A DNA stretch of 48,221 nucleotides, taken from Grammothele lineata. Its lineage: Eukaryota > Basidiomycota > Agaricomycetes > Polyporales > Polyporaceae. The DNA is taken from positions 1 through 48,221 of the forward strand of contig NDFF03000248.1 of assembly GCA_002150815.3 (NCBI GenBank), in the 5' to 3' direction. Each line of letters starts with the position of its first letter. Positions within the stretch are counted from its first letter, which is position 1. The translations under genes and the position numbers were made by a program. Positions 35,707-47,449 of the stretch are shown here, one piece after another. A model generated the notes under the pieces. It was given only the letters and a program-made list of their open reading frames with translations, made no database searches and was not told the DNA's origin.

Positions 35707-37827
35707 ATGGACTCGAACACATCTCGGAAGCGCTTCTCCCCCGCCCGCCCCTCCCCTACCCAGTCGTCGCGGTACGGCTCGCCCGACACGCAGTCTCGCC
35801 GTTATAGCTCTGGCTCGGAGTCCGGGTCTGACGACGATGACAGTGTGTCCTCACATTCTCATCTATCAGCGCGTGTCCAACCGCGCTATCCTTCTCGGCA
35901 CACCACCTCTGCCGACCCTAGTCCTCCTTCCTACCTCCGACGTCGCATCTCCCCCGTTCCCTCGAGCGTAATTTATGGGGAAGACGCTCCCTACGACCCC
36001 ACGGCCTCCAGCTCCACGCTTCCTCAGCCCCGGTTCACCAGCCCAAGCCCCCCATATGTCCCTTTCCGGCCGTCCGTCGAACATTACAACACTGCCATGA
36101 CTTCGCTTTCAACATCATCGCCATCGCCTCGTGTACGTCCTACATTGCCGTATTGGCTCATCCATTTACACTTGGACGCGTTTTAGACTGCCTCACGGCA
36201 AGTTAGTAGAGAGAGTAGTCCATCTGGTTCCCAAGACAGTGGCGAGAGCGACCGTACGACAAGTACAAGCCGTAGCAGTGAAGAAAGCGCGTCGAAGGGG
36301 ACCATCGAGGATGATTCCCCCCTCTCAGATCCCTTGATCCTCGGGCAGGACGCGTCCAAAGCTCCCGAGCGCGTCCAACCCCCGCCTGGCTACAACCCCC
36401 GTTATTATCCTGCCTATGACGCCAACCTTCGACGAGTGGGCTTAGAAACCTCTGTCCCCGACTTCGATGGTAGCCATTATCTCCCCAGAACTCATTGGTA
36501 TACGGACAACGGGTCGCCACCGATGGAGCTCATTCCGGAAGATAACGAGGGGTTTTACGGTCAGATGCGTCTAGGGGAGTCCGTTCGGAACGGCGACGAT
36601 GCGTTCATACCTATCACCGACGATGAGATTCGCGCTATCCTTAATCTCGGACCCGAGCAAGAGCTAAGCCTCAAGGCTTTGCCAGACCCGCGCCCTGGCG
36701 AGCGTCCCGGCCAGTCCCTGCCTATCCTTGCGCAATTCGCAATTCTGGGGAGCGAGAGGCGCAGATTGACTCTGCAGGAGATTTACCAGGCGTTAGAGGA
36801 TAGGTTTCCATGGTTCCGTTACAATGAGGACAAATCCTGGCAGGTGCGTAGTTGTTTATCAGACTGGCGGCTGCACATTTAAATTCGCCACGATATACAG
36901 AAATCTTTGCGTCATGCGCTATCCCTTCAAAAAGTCTTTAAACGGTGCCCCAAGCCCATCACTGAACCAGGAAAGGGAGGTTACTGGACACTCGACTACA
37001 CTATGGGGCCTGGGACCAAGCGGCCACGGAAACGGAACAAGCGGAAGACGAAGGCACAAAAAGCGGCAGAGAGCCGGCAAGGGTCAACAGAGGAAGAAGG
37101 ATCACCGGAATACGAAGAAACACCTCCACCTCCCCCACTCTCGGCCAGCCTCCGCATGATCATGAACCCAGTATCCCGCGATGAAGGGCATAGGGTAGGG
37201 CAGAAGAGACGTCGCCAGCCTACTCGTAAGTCGGCGCGCCAGTCGGCGCGACAGGCCTCCCCGTATGCCGACCCTGCGGAGCTTCATGCCACGACCCCAT
37301 CTCGTTCCTCCCGCGAAACGTCGATAGAGCTTCCCGTTATCCCTGGCTCTCGTAATGTTTCTGCCGCCTTCAACCAGCCTACCTTCGGGCAACCCTCGCT
37401 CGGCCCTGGAGCAGTCTTTGGCCAACCCTCGCTCACGTTGCCTGCGTTTGGTCAGCCGGGTCTTGGGGTATCCAACGGTCCTTCGCATTCAGGCTCGGCG
37501 CTGTTATCTGCTCCGACGTTGCCGCCGCCACACCCTCGTGCGGTGAGCGCGGCGCTCCCAGGAGGCGCATCAAACCTGACAATGTCATTGCGTTCATTCA
37601 CGCAGCCCGTACCATCGAGTGTGCGCGACAGTGCGGACAATATCGACCCTGCGCTCTACGCAGAGGACGCGGCGTTCGCGAATGGTCTGCAATTGCAAGG
37701 CACCCGTATCAGCGCGCGACCCCCGCGGCAGCGGACCCCGTTGGCGACGGAGCAAGAGTTCGTGCAGGGCTCATCGAGGGTCGGGTTGCCGAGCGATCCG
37801 AGGTACGACTACCTGGGTGCAATTTGA
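35707..37827 (+). CDS. Forkhead-domain transcription factor, divergent
   Basis: Exons 35707-36132, 36187-36843 and 36901-37827 join in phase to 669 residues. The first 230 residues are Ser/Pro-rich. The forkhead (winged-helix) domain sits at about residues 315-420: QSLPILAQFAILGSERRRLT, LQEIYQALEDRFPWFRYNED, KSWQ, then across the intron KSLRHALSLQKVFKRCPKP and GKGGYWTLDY. The usual KPPYSY start is replaced, and the recognition helix reads WQKSLRHALS instead of WQNSIRHNLS, although the base-contacting histidine remains. A strongly basic stretch follows (TKRPRKRNKRKTKAQKAAES), a likely nuclear signal. The C-terminal half is Gly/Pro/Gln-rich with FGQPSLGP-like repeats. DNA binding is likely but the target may differ from the standard forkhead site. 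Confidence 0.88.
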
Positions 37828-38515
37828 CAGCAAAACTATCGTTGTTTGCCATGTCATCGCCTACCCACCCGTAGCACCCCAGAAGAGTCTGTAGCCGGCC
37901 CTCCTTCCTGGAATTGGCGGCCAGCATAGTATCCTCGGCTTGCTGACTTGGTGGCACATGTTCAACATTCCGTTGCCCTTGAAATGCGAAGTTTTGCCAT
38001 GCGGCGAGGTAGAGCGGATGTCGCATCCCTTCAAAGCTGTTTACGTGTTTCTTGTTTACTCCCACACGCCTAAACGTACACTAGTCGGCTCGGATTTGAT
38101 ATAACGAGATATTGTCTACTCCGTCATTTGTCTTCTCGGGCCTGTCTGTGTCGCCTCTACACTACACATACGCTAGCTACAGTCACTCATCCATGGGACG
38201 AAAGTATCTATACGCTATTTCGCTTACCCTACTCGCCTGTGCTTTTCTTGTACTGTTCTACGTGCATTGCTGAAGAAGGCATTTCCTTATAAGAGAGATC
38301 TATAGTTGCTGAGTTAACGTTGGGGGACCCGGACGTGGACAATGAACCTGCAGATATATATGAGCTCGACCCTGGCGCCGATGGGATTCGAACCAGCCCC
38401 TGCCAAACAAACATGCCTGAACAAACAATCGTCAACACCTGATCCTCCGCGTACATGACGTATCCGCACTGTCTCCCGTCCAACTTGCCTTTGGATCATT
38501 AAACCCGCGGCTGCC
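37828..38515. other. Intergenic region between the forkhead and carbinolamine dehydratase genes
   Basis: About 0.7 kb. It holds the forkhead 3' end and the promoter of the next gene. The only feature noticed is a fragment like the 3' end of a tRNA at 38373-38394. No open frame looks real. Confidence 0.5.
38373..38394 (-). other. tRNA 3'-end-like fragment (B-box)
   Basis: On the minus strand GGTTCGAATCCC is followed by ATCGGCGCCA, just like the T-loop, acceptor strand and first A of a tRNA 3' end. Read on the plus strand it starts TGGCGCC, the form of a retroelement primer-binding site. No matching 5' acceptor strand, A-box or complete T-stem is present upstream, so it is not a working tRNA gene. 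Confidence 0.4.
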
Positions 38516-39522
38516 ATGAGCCGTCTCCGTTTCGCCCACCCCTTCCTCTCCACTTGGTGGACGGCTCAAGCTCAACATGGAGGTCATGGGTTGGCATGGC
38601 GGTCTCTTGACTCCGCTGTGCATGTGGCGGCCATACACACGGGTGGTAACCAGCCATGTGCGCCGTCGGCATCGTCCACGAGCGACGATTTCTCCCGTCA
38701 TAGTATGTGTCAGACGTTCGTTTATTCACTAGCATCTACGTGTGTTGCGGATTTATGTTAACTAACACTAGGTGCTCCGCCGGACAGAAGTTCGTCTACC
38801 CATCTGCGAGTACTTTCCCATCTAAGCAGTGTCATTCCTAGCGGCGGCGAAAGAATTCTTGGAATCGCTTTTGCAACACGGTGCCAGCGGCCAAGACGCT
38901 CTATCCGGAGAACTAAAGGAGGCAAAGCCTGAGCCGTTCCCGAACAAAATGTACCCGGAAGACTGCTTGACTTCGCTACCGCCTAGGCCGACCAACTGGC
39001 CCACAGCACTCCTCACTCCAGGCGAGAATGAGCAATATCTACAGCCTCTGTTCCAGGCCGGCTGGAAGCAGAAAGATGTGAAGAGACAGCGCGAAGGGAG
39101 GGAGTCAGTCATGAGTCATGTGACCCTCTCCAAGTACTTCCCTTTCTATGGCAAGGTGCCTGAGGCGCGGGTGAGAGGCGACGTTTTCTTCCGCAATCTC
39201 AGGGCAATAGAGGAGTTCGAGAAGGTCCGTTCGATTTCCTTTGATGGCTGCAAATTGGCTCAATTGGCTCCCTCTGGCCAAATAGCACCACGTCGACCAC
39301 GTACGGCTGGGCGTGTGGCCATACTACAAGACGTTCCAGGTTGAGGTCGTAATGCACACCCACTCGGCGCTGCGGCCACCCAAGTCTGAAGGCGAGCCCT
39401 TCAAGTCGCGCACTGTTCAAGGGCTTACGCTCCGCGATGTGCGCATGGCGATGTTGCTGGACCACCTGTTCGCTAATTCGGATGTGGAAGCAACGTTGAA
39501 GTTAGCGAAAGAGTCTGAGTAA
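38516..39522 (+). CDS. Pterin-4a-carbinolamine dehydratase-like protein
   Basis: Members dehydrate 4a-hydroxytetrahydropterin, or act in mitochondria in an unclear role. The proposed N-terminal exon (from 38516, MSRLRFAHPFLSTWWTAQAQ) would be a mitochondrial presequence. It splices at 38703/38830 to MSFLAAAKEFLESLLQHGAS, then continues through KYFPFYGKVPEARVRGDVFF and RNLRAIEEFEK. After a 61-nt intron (39225-39285) come HHVDHVRLGVWPYYKTFQ, VEVVMHTHSA and GLTLRDVRMAMLLDHLF. The E-K-H-H and T-H residues match the family active-site pattern. About 18 extra residues separate THSA from GLT. Joining the first exon creates an ATG across the junction, so translation could also start at that spliced ATG. 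Family call is good, start uncertain. Confidence 0.72.
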
Positions 39523-39633
39523 AATGGGCCGTTATGGTAGTATCTTTGTAGCTAGTATGCCGTGCATACACATATAGGTGCTGTTTTTCTGTTCTGTCAT
39601 AATTTGCTCACTCGTAAATACCGTATTCTAAAC

Positions 39634-41003
39634 TCAAGGAGCTGCGCTTTCGCCGAGCGGCAACTGTTCCGCCAAAAATGATACCATGGCACCTACTGAC
39701 TCCTTGTGCGCGTAAATCTCGAAGTGAGCTGTACACGAGGTTCAGCACGCGCCCGCCCTTTTTCAATTAATAACAACGCTCACCAACTGCGATGGGGAAG
39801 ACACGAACCAGCGGGTTCAAATTCGGGAGCTCCAGTGCGATCTGGATAGGGCACAAATTATCGTGCGATGCCGCAAGAATAAGCACCGGGCAGGTTATAC
39901 GGGCTGCAGACGAGCTGGGATTGTAGAAGGGGAGCTCGAACAAACTTGACGCAGACACCTGCCGCAGGCGAGTTGTCATGACGGAAGCTACCGGCGAGAC
40001 GATGCATAGCGTCATACCTGGTTCGGGTATATGCTTGACGAGCAATGTGTCTATGAACAATCGCATGACTGTTCAAGCGATCCGGGGGCTTACCCTTCTT
40101 CTTTGACTAGGCTATTCATCCCCTCCACTGAACCCGGTGCTGTCAGTAAGCCAACTTCCCCCGGATGCGCGATAGCAGGCACGTAAGCGGGGCTCATGCC
40201 AAGGGCCTGCCTCAGTATATCCTGGACTCCTTTGATGATCGTCTTGATGAAGCCTTTGCTCAGGGGAGGGCGTGTTGCATGGCCGAGATAGGGGCATTGT
40301 GAGATCACAGCAGTGATGTTTAACTCTTTCTACCCAGACGGGAGGACATCAATTGGATGTGGAAAGGATCCAGGAGAGCGCGTACTTCACTCGCAAGTGT
40401 GACAACGTGTCCCCCTACGAGACTTGCTCATATCAGCACAGGCATACCTAAATCTGGGGGAACAATGACGCTGTACGGACCGGAGAAGCTCGTCCCCCAT
40501 AGAACGATCTTGTGCGGGTCGAACTCAGATTGTTGTCGGCAATATTTGACGACAGTCCGATAATCATCGAGCTGTTCCGAGACGTAGACGATATGTCTCG
40601 GCGTTCCAGCTGAGAGCGCCGCGTTAACTAACGTCACCGAATCAAGCAGTTTTTGTATCCATACGTACCGGATAGACCCCATCGCCTGTAGTCGAACACA
40701 ATCGCTGCATAGCCGAGGGAGGCGAATATCTCCGCGTATGGCGCGAGTCCCATGCGCTTGTTTGCAGAGATACCGTGCGCCCTATGCACATGTACGGCAT
40801 AATGCAAGGCAGTAAGCAACGCCCTTGCGAAGTCCGCGACGAAAGTAGTTGGCATACATAATGATCACCGGAAATGGGGCTTTCCCGGCGTTGCCTCGAG
40901 TCTTGGGTACGTACTTCCACGCGTCAAGGTCCCATCCGGGCGTTTTAGAGGATATCTTAACCTCGGTCCGATCGAACTTGGTCTCGCTGCTGTCTGTTGA
41001 CAT
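39634..41003 (-). CDS. Alpha/beta hydrolase
   Basis: A soluble serine hydrolase of unknown substrate. It starts MSTDSSETKFDRTEVKISSK, and then ISSKTPGWDLDAWKYVPK precedes FPVIIM, which splices to AHGISANKRMGLAPYAEIFA (oxyanion-loop region) and YAAIVFDYRRWGLSGG. The nucleophile elbow is KIVLWGTSFSGGHVVTLAS (G-T-S-F-S-G), cut by an intron. Later exons give AVISQCPYLGHATRPP, a helical lid, ITCPVLILAASHDNLCP (acid region) and HFEIYAHKESVGAMVSFLAE, the catalytic histidine region near the C-terminus. Several short introns are needed; the gene looks intact. It resembles the broad group that includes bacterial YcjY and FrsA-like hydrolases. No cofactor or signal peptide is visible, so cytosolic. Confidence 0.82.
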
Positions 41004-41085
41004 GGTTGGCCCTAGATGACGTGGCGGTCGCAGCTCAAGAGAGTCCGAGTCGCGAAGATACCAAACTGAGATGCGCGGTGGTGTT

Positions 41086-41598
41086 TCAGGTGACCGTGTG
41101 TAGACTCAGCAGACCGACAAGACCGGGCGGACGAGACTCGATCTTGAACTCGTAACGCCCAGGCACCATTCCATTGGTGCCGCCTATGCCTGTGAGGCGT
41201 CGATGCTTCATGATGTAATCGCTAGTCATAGAAGGCACTTGCTTTGAACTTCAAGCCTCAATACCACAGGTGCATCATAGTACTTATTGCCAAGCAATGC
41301 GAGCGCCTCGGTGAGCACACCGCCGTACGCAACGTATCGATGCGTGAAGCTATAGCCAACGAATTGTACAGAAGGTGTAGCACCGCCAATCACCGCCAAA
41401 ACAACGCAAGAAAACTGGAGGTTGGTACCCTCCGAGAGGCAACATCTGCTCAAGTGCTGTAAACGCCAACGGGTTATAGGCTCTAGGAAAGTGTGGTTCA
41501 GCATGAATAGACAGAGACAGTTCAATGGAACTTGATATGACTAACTCTACTTGTCCGTGGAACGGCGGTGCAGGTGCGCGAACTGAACGGATGCGCAT
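41086..41598 (-). CDS. Unknown short protein, partly resolved
   Basis: I do not recognise it. One exon from an ATG at 41598 gives MRIRSVRAPAPPFHGQVELV and later HAEPHFPRAYNPLAFTALEQ. It joins in phase across a 79-nt GT-AG intron to GGFTHRYVAYGGVLTEALAL and NKYYDAPVVLRLE. The last part (IGGTNGMVPGRYEFKIESRP, ending LLSLHTVT) reads like a real C-terminus with a stop at 41086. I could not find a normal-length intron that joins the last two segments in phase, so there may be a lesion or a hidden exon. It lies between two minus-strand genes, so it could also be attached to one of them. Confidence 0.4.
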
Positions 41599-41712
41599 TG
41601 ATGAGAGGGACCAAGTTCGGCCTGGAGGTGGCGGTAATAGCGACGGTGGAAATTAGGGGCGAGCAATCACGAAGTATAATCGTATGCAAGTCGGAGCGTT
41701 TGGTCATGACTT

Positions 41713-43711
41713 TCAATGTGCATCAGCGGGAGTGCGAATAGAAAAGCGTACCGAGCTCTTCCCATCGCGGCTCGGACCGTCTCTATCACTTATTGCCGCC
41801 GTGTCTTCGGTGTTGGCTGAGTGGTGGTTCGTCTGAACGACCACGTCGAAAGGGGTGATTGGGAGAGTGGTTACACCGTCGACCATGTGGACCCGAAGGC
41901 CCTCACGAGCGTTCAGGCTTCCGAACATAGAGAGGGAATAGACTTGGAAATGGGGAGACAGTGTCAGGACTTGATGAAAATTCAGCAGTAAGATCAAAAG
42001 TTACCACGGGTGCCGACGTTGAAAAATAGCGTATATAGTCCCGAGCTAGGATCGATGATATTCTATAATAATCCATAGATCAATTACCGCACAGTAGGTT
42101 GAAAGGACTCTCGCACCGTGATGAGGGCCAAAAGCGCGAAGATAGTTGTTAAGAGACCAGAATTGACGGTGTGTAAGAGCTGCTCCGAGTGACAGTCAGT
42201 GTAACAGAAGCGCGAGCTCACTGCATACGGACCAGCCTATTGATCAGGCGTCTCGACCTAAGCATAAGAACACGAACTTTTTAGCACCTCATGTTTTGAC
42301 TGAGCGAATACTTGTCATACCTCGTCCCTATTGGCCGTGAAAGGGTTAATAGGTAGACAAGTGTTCCAGTGAGAAGGATATCTCCTCCAGCAGTCATTGC
42401 GGCTATAGTTCTTGACAGGCTCTACGCCACTCCAGTCAAAAACCGAGTTCACCTTGATCTTCAAGGGCCCACCTCCAACTTGAAGACGTCGCCCGCTGTA
42501 ATGATAGGGCGGAAGCTGAGTTGTATGATCAATGATCAATCCGGAGAGCATATGACGATCGTGTTCACCTTAATATCATTATGGCTGAAGTGTGACAATG
42601 AGTGTCATCAGGAATCGCATCAGTTTGTGTGGGTAGGATCTCACCGACACCAACACCTGATGAGGAGTTTATAAATGAATGATTAACCGGCACGTCAATG
42701 AACAAATGCATACCCCAGTTGATTACATTCATGACTCCCTGAAGGGACGGCCCCAGTGAGCAGCATGCGAAAGCGATAGTAGGAACCACGCACTATACCC
42801 ATTGTGATCCATACGTTTCTACCGACTGTTACCCGATTTAATGTGTTCAACGCGCATACCGCATAACCGCAGGAAAGGGAACATACATGACCACACTCTG
42901 TGGAGGTAGAAGCTACTTGGAGCATCAACAAGCAGCCAGAATCGCCTGCTTGATTTTGGACGAACCTTTGAACCGTCAGGATCAAACAGGACTGAAAGAC
43001 GATTATTTCAGCGTTTTGTAATAGTACGATAAACCAGCGCTTACGCTGAGAAGTACCAAAGCCTGATCCATGACGCGAAACATTGAACGTCAGATACCAG
43101 GCAAGTTATACTGATTGTCTGCTTACTTGCGAGCCCCTGCAGACCATGAGAAGGGCGTTGTCAATATGACAGAAGGACGGATAAGAGAGGTCCGTACTTA
43201 GGCTGTATCAGGTTGCCGAGATCGACCGAAGCATGGGTTGGAACTAGAGTGTCCCATGCTTTCTCGACGATCGACAAGCAGTAAGTTTCTAAAACACTTT
43301 CACAAAACAGAAACCGTACCGGTCTTGAAGAAGATACACTCGTGAAGTGTATCCAGCAACCAGACAAACGCAACCTAGTTAAACAATTTGTGAGCTCAAG
43401 CCAGCACGCTTGTAGGAGACGATTTGAACGCACAACAGCTCTCAACAAGGACCGGTCTTTGTCCCAATAGTGTACAAAATAATATCCGGCCATCATTGTC
43501 GAAACTATAGAATGCCATTCACATCTCGTCAGACATCAAGCCCTTGGTCGTGTTGCAAGATAAGTGCAAGGCTCCACACTTACGGCCGTGCAATCTAACG
43601 AGAAAGGAAGTTGTATCAGGATGACTGAGACAGGCATGACGTAGAAGACGATCATACTTACATTCCGGTAAATACGATAATTAAGACCAGGATGCCTAGA
43701 CTGAACGACAT
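41713..43711 (-). CDS. DUF6534-type seven-helix membrane protein
   Basis: This family is expanded in mushroom-forming fungi; its role is unknown, with receptor-like topology. The start at 43711 gives MSFSLGILVLIIVFTG, and two short introns lead to LSTMMAGYYFVHYWDKDRSL. Later segments are RVTVGRNVWITMGI, a stretch ending GVMNVINWGMHLF, AGGDILLTGTLVYLLTLSRP (the conserved region after helix 5), LLHTVNSGLLTTIFALLALI (helix 6) and LYSLSMFGSLNAREGLRVH, corresponding to the family's YSN-LLATLN-R motif at the end of helix 7. The C-terminal tail is hydrophilic. At least seven introns are needed and several junctions in 42700-43200 were not resolved, so a damaged exon cannot be excluded. Called from motif order, not from a search. 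Confidence 0.7.
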
Positions 43712-44645
43712 GCCTCAGTGTAAGCGTACTGCCGGCTGAGTCTCGGACGCCGACATACTAGTCTATGTAGAGAGAGAGGGACGCGTCTGCCATACCGTCT
43801 CGGACGCTAGCGCCGGCCATGGTAGGTCTTCCGGCGAGATCACCCAAGCAGAGGACGCGGGCTGCCGACTTGAAGTTTTCGGACCTGTGACGATACAGGG
43901 GGAGATACTACTTGGAGCTGGACGACATGGGGCAGGAAGACTGAGGCAAGCGGGGGGAGGTGACAGTTCAAAGGAGACTTTAAGCTGCCTGCAGCCCGGG
44001 AAAGCCTGAATCAGATCTGATGAGCGGCCGGGAGAACTCATGAAGCTTTGAAGTATTAGACTAAGCGGGACTGGACTAGTACCGTTCAGGTCGTTGTGGC
44101 GTCGGTAAAGTCTATCATCGTCCTGACGATCACTGTGCCTAGCTAGGCCGTGGCGTGCGCGCCTATCGTTGGTCGGGAGGGCTTCCTGGCAAAGGTCTAG
44201 AATCCAAAGATTCTCCTCCGCATTCACCTGGTATATACACCCTCTCTGCCGTATGGTCCAGAGCTGTAGCAGGCCATTTTTACAGCTGTCGTATCCGAGT
44301 ATCCTGTAACATCTGCGTTGTCCATCGGCCATGGCTCAAGCATTGGGAGTGTAGCAAGTCTTACAATCATACCTCCGAGTCCTGAGTGATAAGTATTCGC
44401 GAGTTGAGTCGCGCCTGATGGATACAAGCTTGTACTACAAATACTGTACTATTGCCTACTATTGCAGTGATACATGATGCACGGTTATTAGTTCTCTTCG
44501 TTGGGCCCCACGCCGCCTCCAATTCCCCGGTCATCATACACGCTTGGCAACCATTACCAGCCTGTCTCCACTTCGCAGCAATGCTCCAAGCGTGGCACGG
44601 GGTTCCCAAAGACCGGCGTTGTCACCGGACAGACGACCCAGAGGT
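43712..44645. other. Region between the DUF6534 and methionyl-tRNA synthetase genes
   Basis: About 0.9 kb holding the DUF6534 promoter and the 3' end of the methionyl-tRNA synthetase gene. A minus-strand frame of 189 residues (44332-43763) is open but has the mixed, unpatterned composition of chance frames, with no recognisable domain. I do not support it as a gene. Confidence 0.45.
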
Positions 44646-47449
44646 TCACGCCTGTTGCAGCTTGACCATCTCGGCCAGCTCCGCCTTCAGGCGCTTCAGC
44701 TCCTCTACCGCCGTGGCCACCACTTTGTCTCCCTCCTCGTTCTTCGGCTTCGCCTTCAGCTCACGGACCACTGTCGCCTGCTCGGCGACCTTCTGTTCCC
44801 ATGCGAGCACCTCCGCCGACTTGGGGCCTGCGTTCTCCGCCGCGGCGGCTGCAGCCTCCTTATCTGCCTTTTTCTTCGCAGCCGCGGCCTTGCGCTTCGA
44901 CATACCCGGGGCGACGTGCGTCGTGTCTGCTGCCTGCGCGAGCGCGCTATCCTCCTTGGGCTTGAGCCCGCCGAACTTGTCGCGCCAGATATCCGCCATC
45001 TTCTCGTCGATACGCTTGAAGAGGTGCTCGGGTGTGCTAATCGCGTGGCCCGCGAGCAGATCGTGCGCAAATGTAGCAGGCACCGCGCGTGGCGGTGCGT
45101 TCAGCTGCGTGAGCATCGCAGTCTCCGTCGAGGGCATGAAGGGATGTACAAGCGCGGAGAGGACGTAGATGAGGTTGAGCGCGCGCGAGACGACCTGCGC
45201 GCAGCGCTTGGGGTTCTCGGACATGAGCTGCTTGTTAAGTCCGGACGCTTGGAGGTAAAGGTTTCCGCGAGCGGAAATGGCCATCACGGTTTGTAGGCCT
45301 GCGCGCAACTTCACGGCGTCCATAGCGTCGGTGTACTCTTTGAGGAGCGAGTTGACCTCGGAGATGAACTCAGCATCGTTTTCGTCATTGGGGGAGTAGG
45401 GTCCGGGGGCATCGCCACTGTCAGGGATAACACTGTTGTACTGAGCCGCCACGAATTTGAGCGCGCGGTTGACGAAGTTGCCAAAACTAAGAGACGACCA
45501 TGAGCAGATGTTCCAAGAGAACCAAGTTGTACGCACTTGTTCAGGAGGACGTTGTTATTGGCAGCAATCTAGAAGTGTGTCAATCGCGGCATCGGGAACA
45601 AATTGCAGCGCACGCACGCAATCGGCCCAAGAGAACATAGCATCTGCAGTCTCCGGACGGGTGGAGATGAGATAATACCGCCACACGGAGGGCGGAATGC
45701 CTGTCTCCTTCGCCGCAGGGCCGAAGACCCCGCGCTGGTGGCTCTTCGAGAACTTGCCTCCCTCGTAGTTGAGGTATTCTATGAGCGTATGATAAGATAA
45801 CGGTCATTCTGAATGTATTTATATCATTCGTACCTGTTGTCGAGAGATGGTGGAGCATAGTCCATGGGCGTCCGTCACCGAGCTGAATGGACGGGAAGTA
45901 GATGACATGGAAATATACGTTGTCCTTGCCCATGAACTGATATAGGCGGACGTTTTTATGGTCGAACCACCACTTCTCCCATTCCGGGGTGTAGTTTGCC
46001 GTAATACTGGGGTAACCAATGCACGCTTCGAACTGATTCCATCCGTTCAGTCGTCATCTCAAAGAAATACATTCGGTAGAACTTACCCAGACATCTGCGA
46101 AGACGTCAGCTTGGGAGATAAGGGTAAAGGATAGAGCTCGACGTACAAAGCACCTTTCCCTCCATCCCTTCATGGTCCTTGCTGTCCACGTGTGGCACGG
46201 GAACACCCCACGTCAAGTCTCGCGTGACAGGACTGGGACGAAGCCCGCCCTTTAGTCGCGCATCGACGAGCTCACCGTCACCATTGATGACTGCGTTGGG
46301 AGACCATTTACCCTCCTTCCACGACTTCTTGATCCAATCTTCTGTACGAGATTGCAGCTCGTTGAGGCGAACGTACATGTGTGCGGTCGTGCGCGTGGTG
46401 ACCCTGTGTGTCTTGTCGATCAGGCACCTGGGGTTGATGAGCTCTACGGCGTCCAACGTCCGACCGCAGACGTCACATTGGTCACCTCGCGCATCCTAAT
46501 CGCCATCCGGCGGACATTTGAGCGGAGCGCGCCAAAAATCGTGGATTAACTTACATCGGCGCCACAATGAGGACACGTCCCTTCCACGAAGCGATCAGCA
46601 AGGAATCTAGAATCGTTTTAGTGTTTAAAATTGGGAAGATCGGATTATGAACGCACTTGTTGCATCCCTCGCAGAATGTCTGGTCCTTCTCTAACCTCTC
46701 CAAGTAGTTGTTCTTCGCCAGGTTGAGGTACATACCCTGAGAGATCCTGAAGGCACGTTCGCTAATAGGTAAGACGATTTGGCATTATGACGCTTACTCA
46801 GTATGCAATGGCGTCGAGGTCCGGCCGAAATGGTCGAAACTGAGGATCCGATAAGCTTGACGCCATTTTGCAATCAAGTGTAATCATACCTGAGCTCGAA
46901 CCACTTGTAGGTCTCAACATGCAGCGCGTTGTACTTGTCACAGAGTGCTCGCGGAGTAAGACCCTCCTTGAGAGCTTGCGTCTCTGTAGCAGTGCCGTAC
47001 TCGTCTGTGCCACACATGTAGAGCGTCCTCCGGTTACGGGTACCTGAGTCTTCACTTAGAACCGGCAGTTCGTTCCTCACTCCGACACTCACGGCTATAC
47101 CTGTATGCAAGGGGACGTTTTACTACAGAAACGCAACTATGTTGCATCATAACAACGTACCGTGCAAAGACGTCTGCGCTCAGTGTGCTCCCGATAATAT
47201 TCCCTGCACCACGCTTGAATGTGACTCCATGAAGAGTGATACATAAGCACCTACCCAAGTGGGGAACATTGTTACAGTACGGAAGCGCAGAGGTAATGAG
47301 GATATTTGACTCGCCCTCTTTTGGAAGGCTAAAAGCGAACGTAGACATGAGTTAACGTGGGTGCGGAACACTGCGAATGCGTACATGGTCTCTCCAGGTT
47401 TGGGGATTACGCGCAGGAGACCCTCTGCCTCCCGGATTTTCTGCGCCAT
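44646..47449 (-). CDS. MES1: Cytosolic methionyl-tRNA synthetase
   Basis: It charges tRNA-Met with methionine. The start at 47449 gives [20 protein letters not shown], and a short intron joins it to [20 protein letters not shown] and VPHLG, the HIGH-like motif, followed after an intron by [14 protein letters not shown]. Zinc knuckles are TFCEGCNK and [20 protein letters not shown]. Next are [36 protein letters not shown] and the KMSKS-like motif [17 protein letters not shown]. The anticodon-binding helical part includes [20 protein letters not shown]. The C-terminus is Lys/Ala-rich and ends in a WHEP-like coiled coil ([18 protein letters not shown]). About eight introns are needed; all landmarks are intact. 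It is divergent from the AIG2-like gene. Confidence 0.94.

Noticed and set aside
41150..41200. Hairpin and TTGAACTCG-like sequence resembling a tRNA T-arm on the minus strand
   Set aside because: Stems do not pair as a tRNA, and the same bases read as a protein C-terminus (GTNGMVPGRYEFKIESRP).
43763..44332. 189-residue minus-strand open frame upstream of the DUF6534 gene
   Set aside because: No domain, signal or membrane pattern and no splice partner; composition looks random.
44452..45296. Long plus-strand open frames opposite the methionyl-tRNA synthetase C-terminus
   Set aside because: They are antisense shadows of a GC-rich, Lys/Ala/Glu-rich coding region and have no protein-like pattern.
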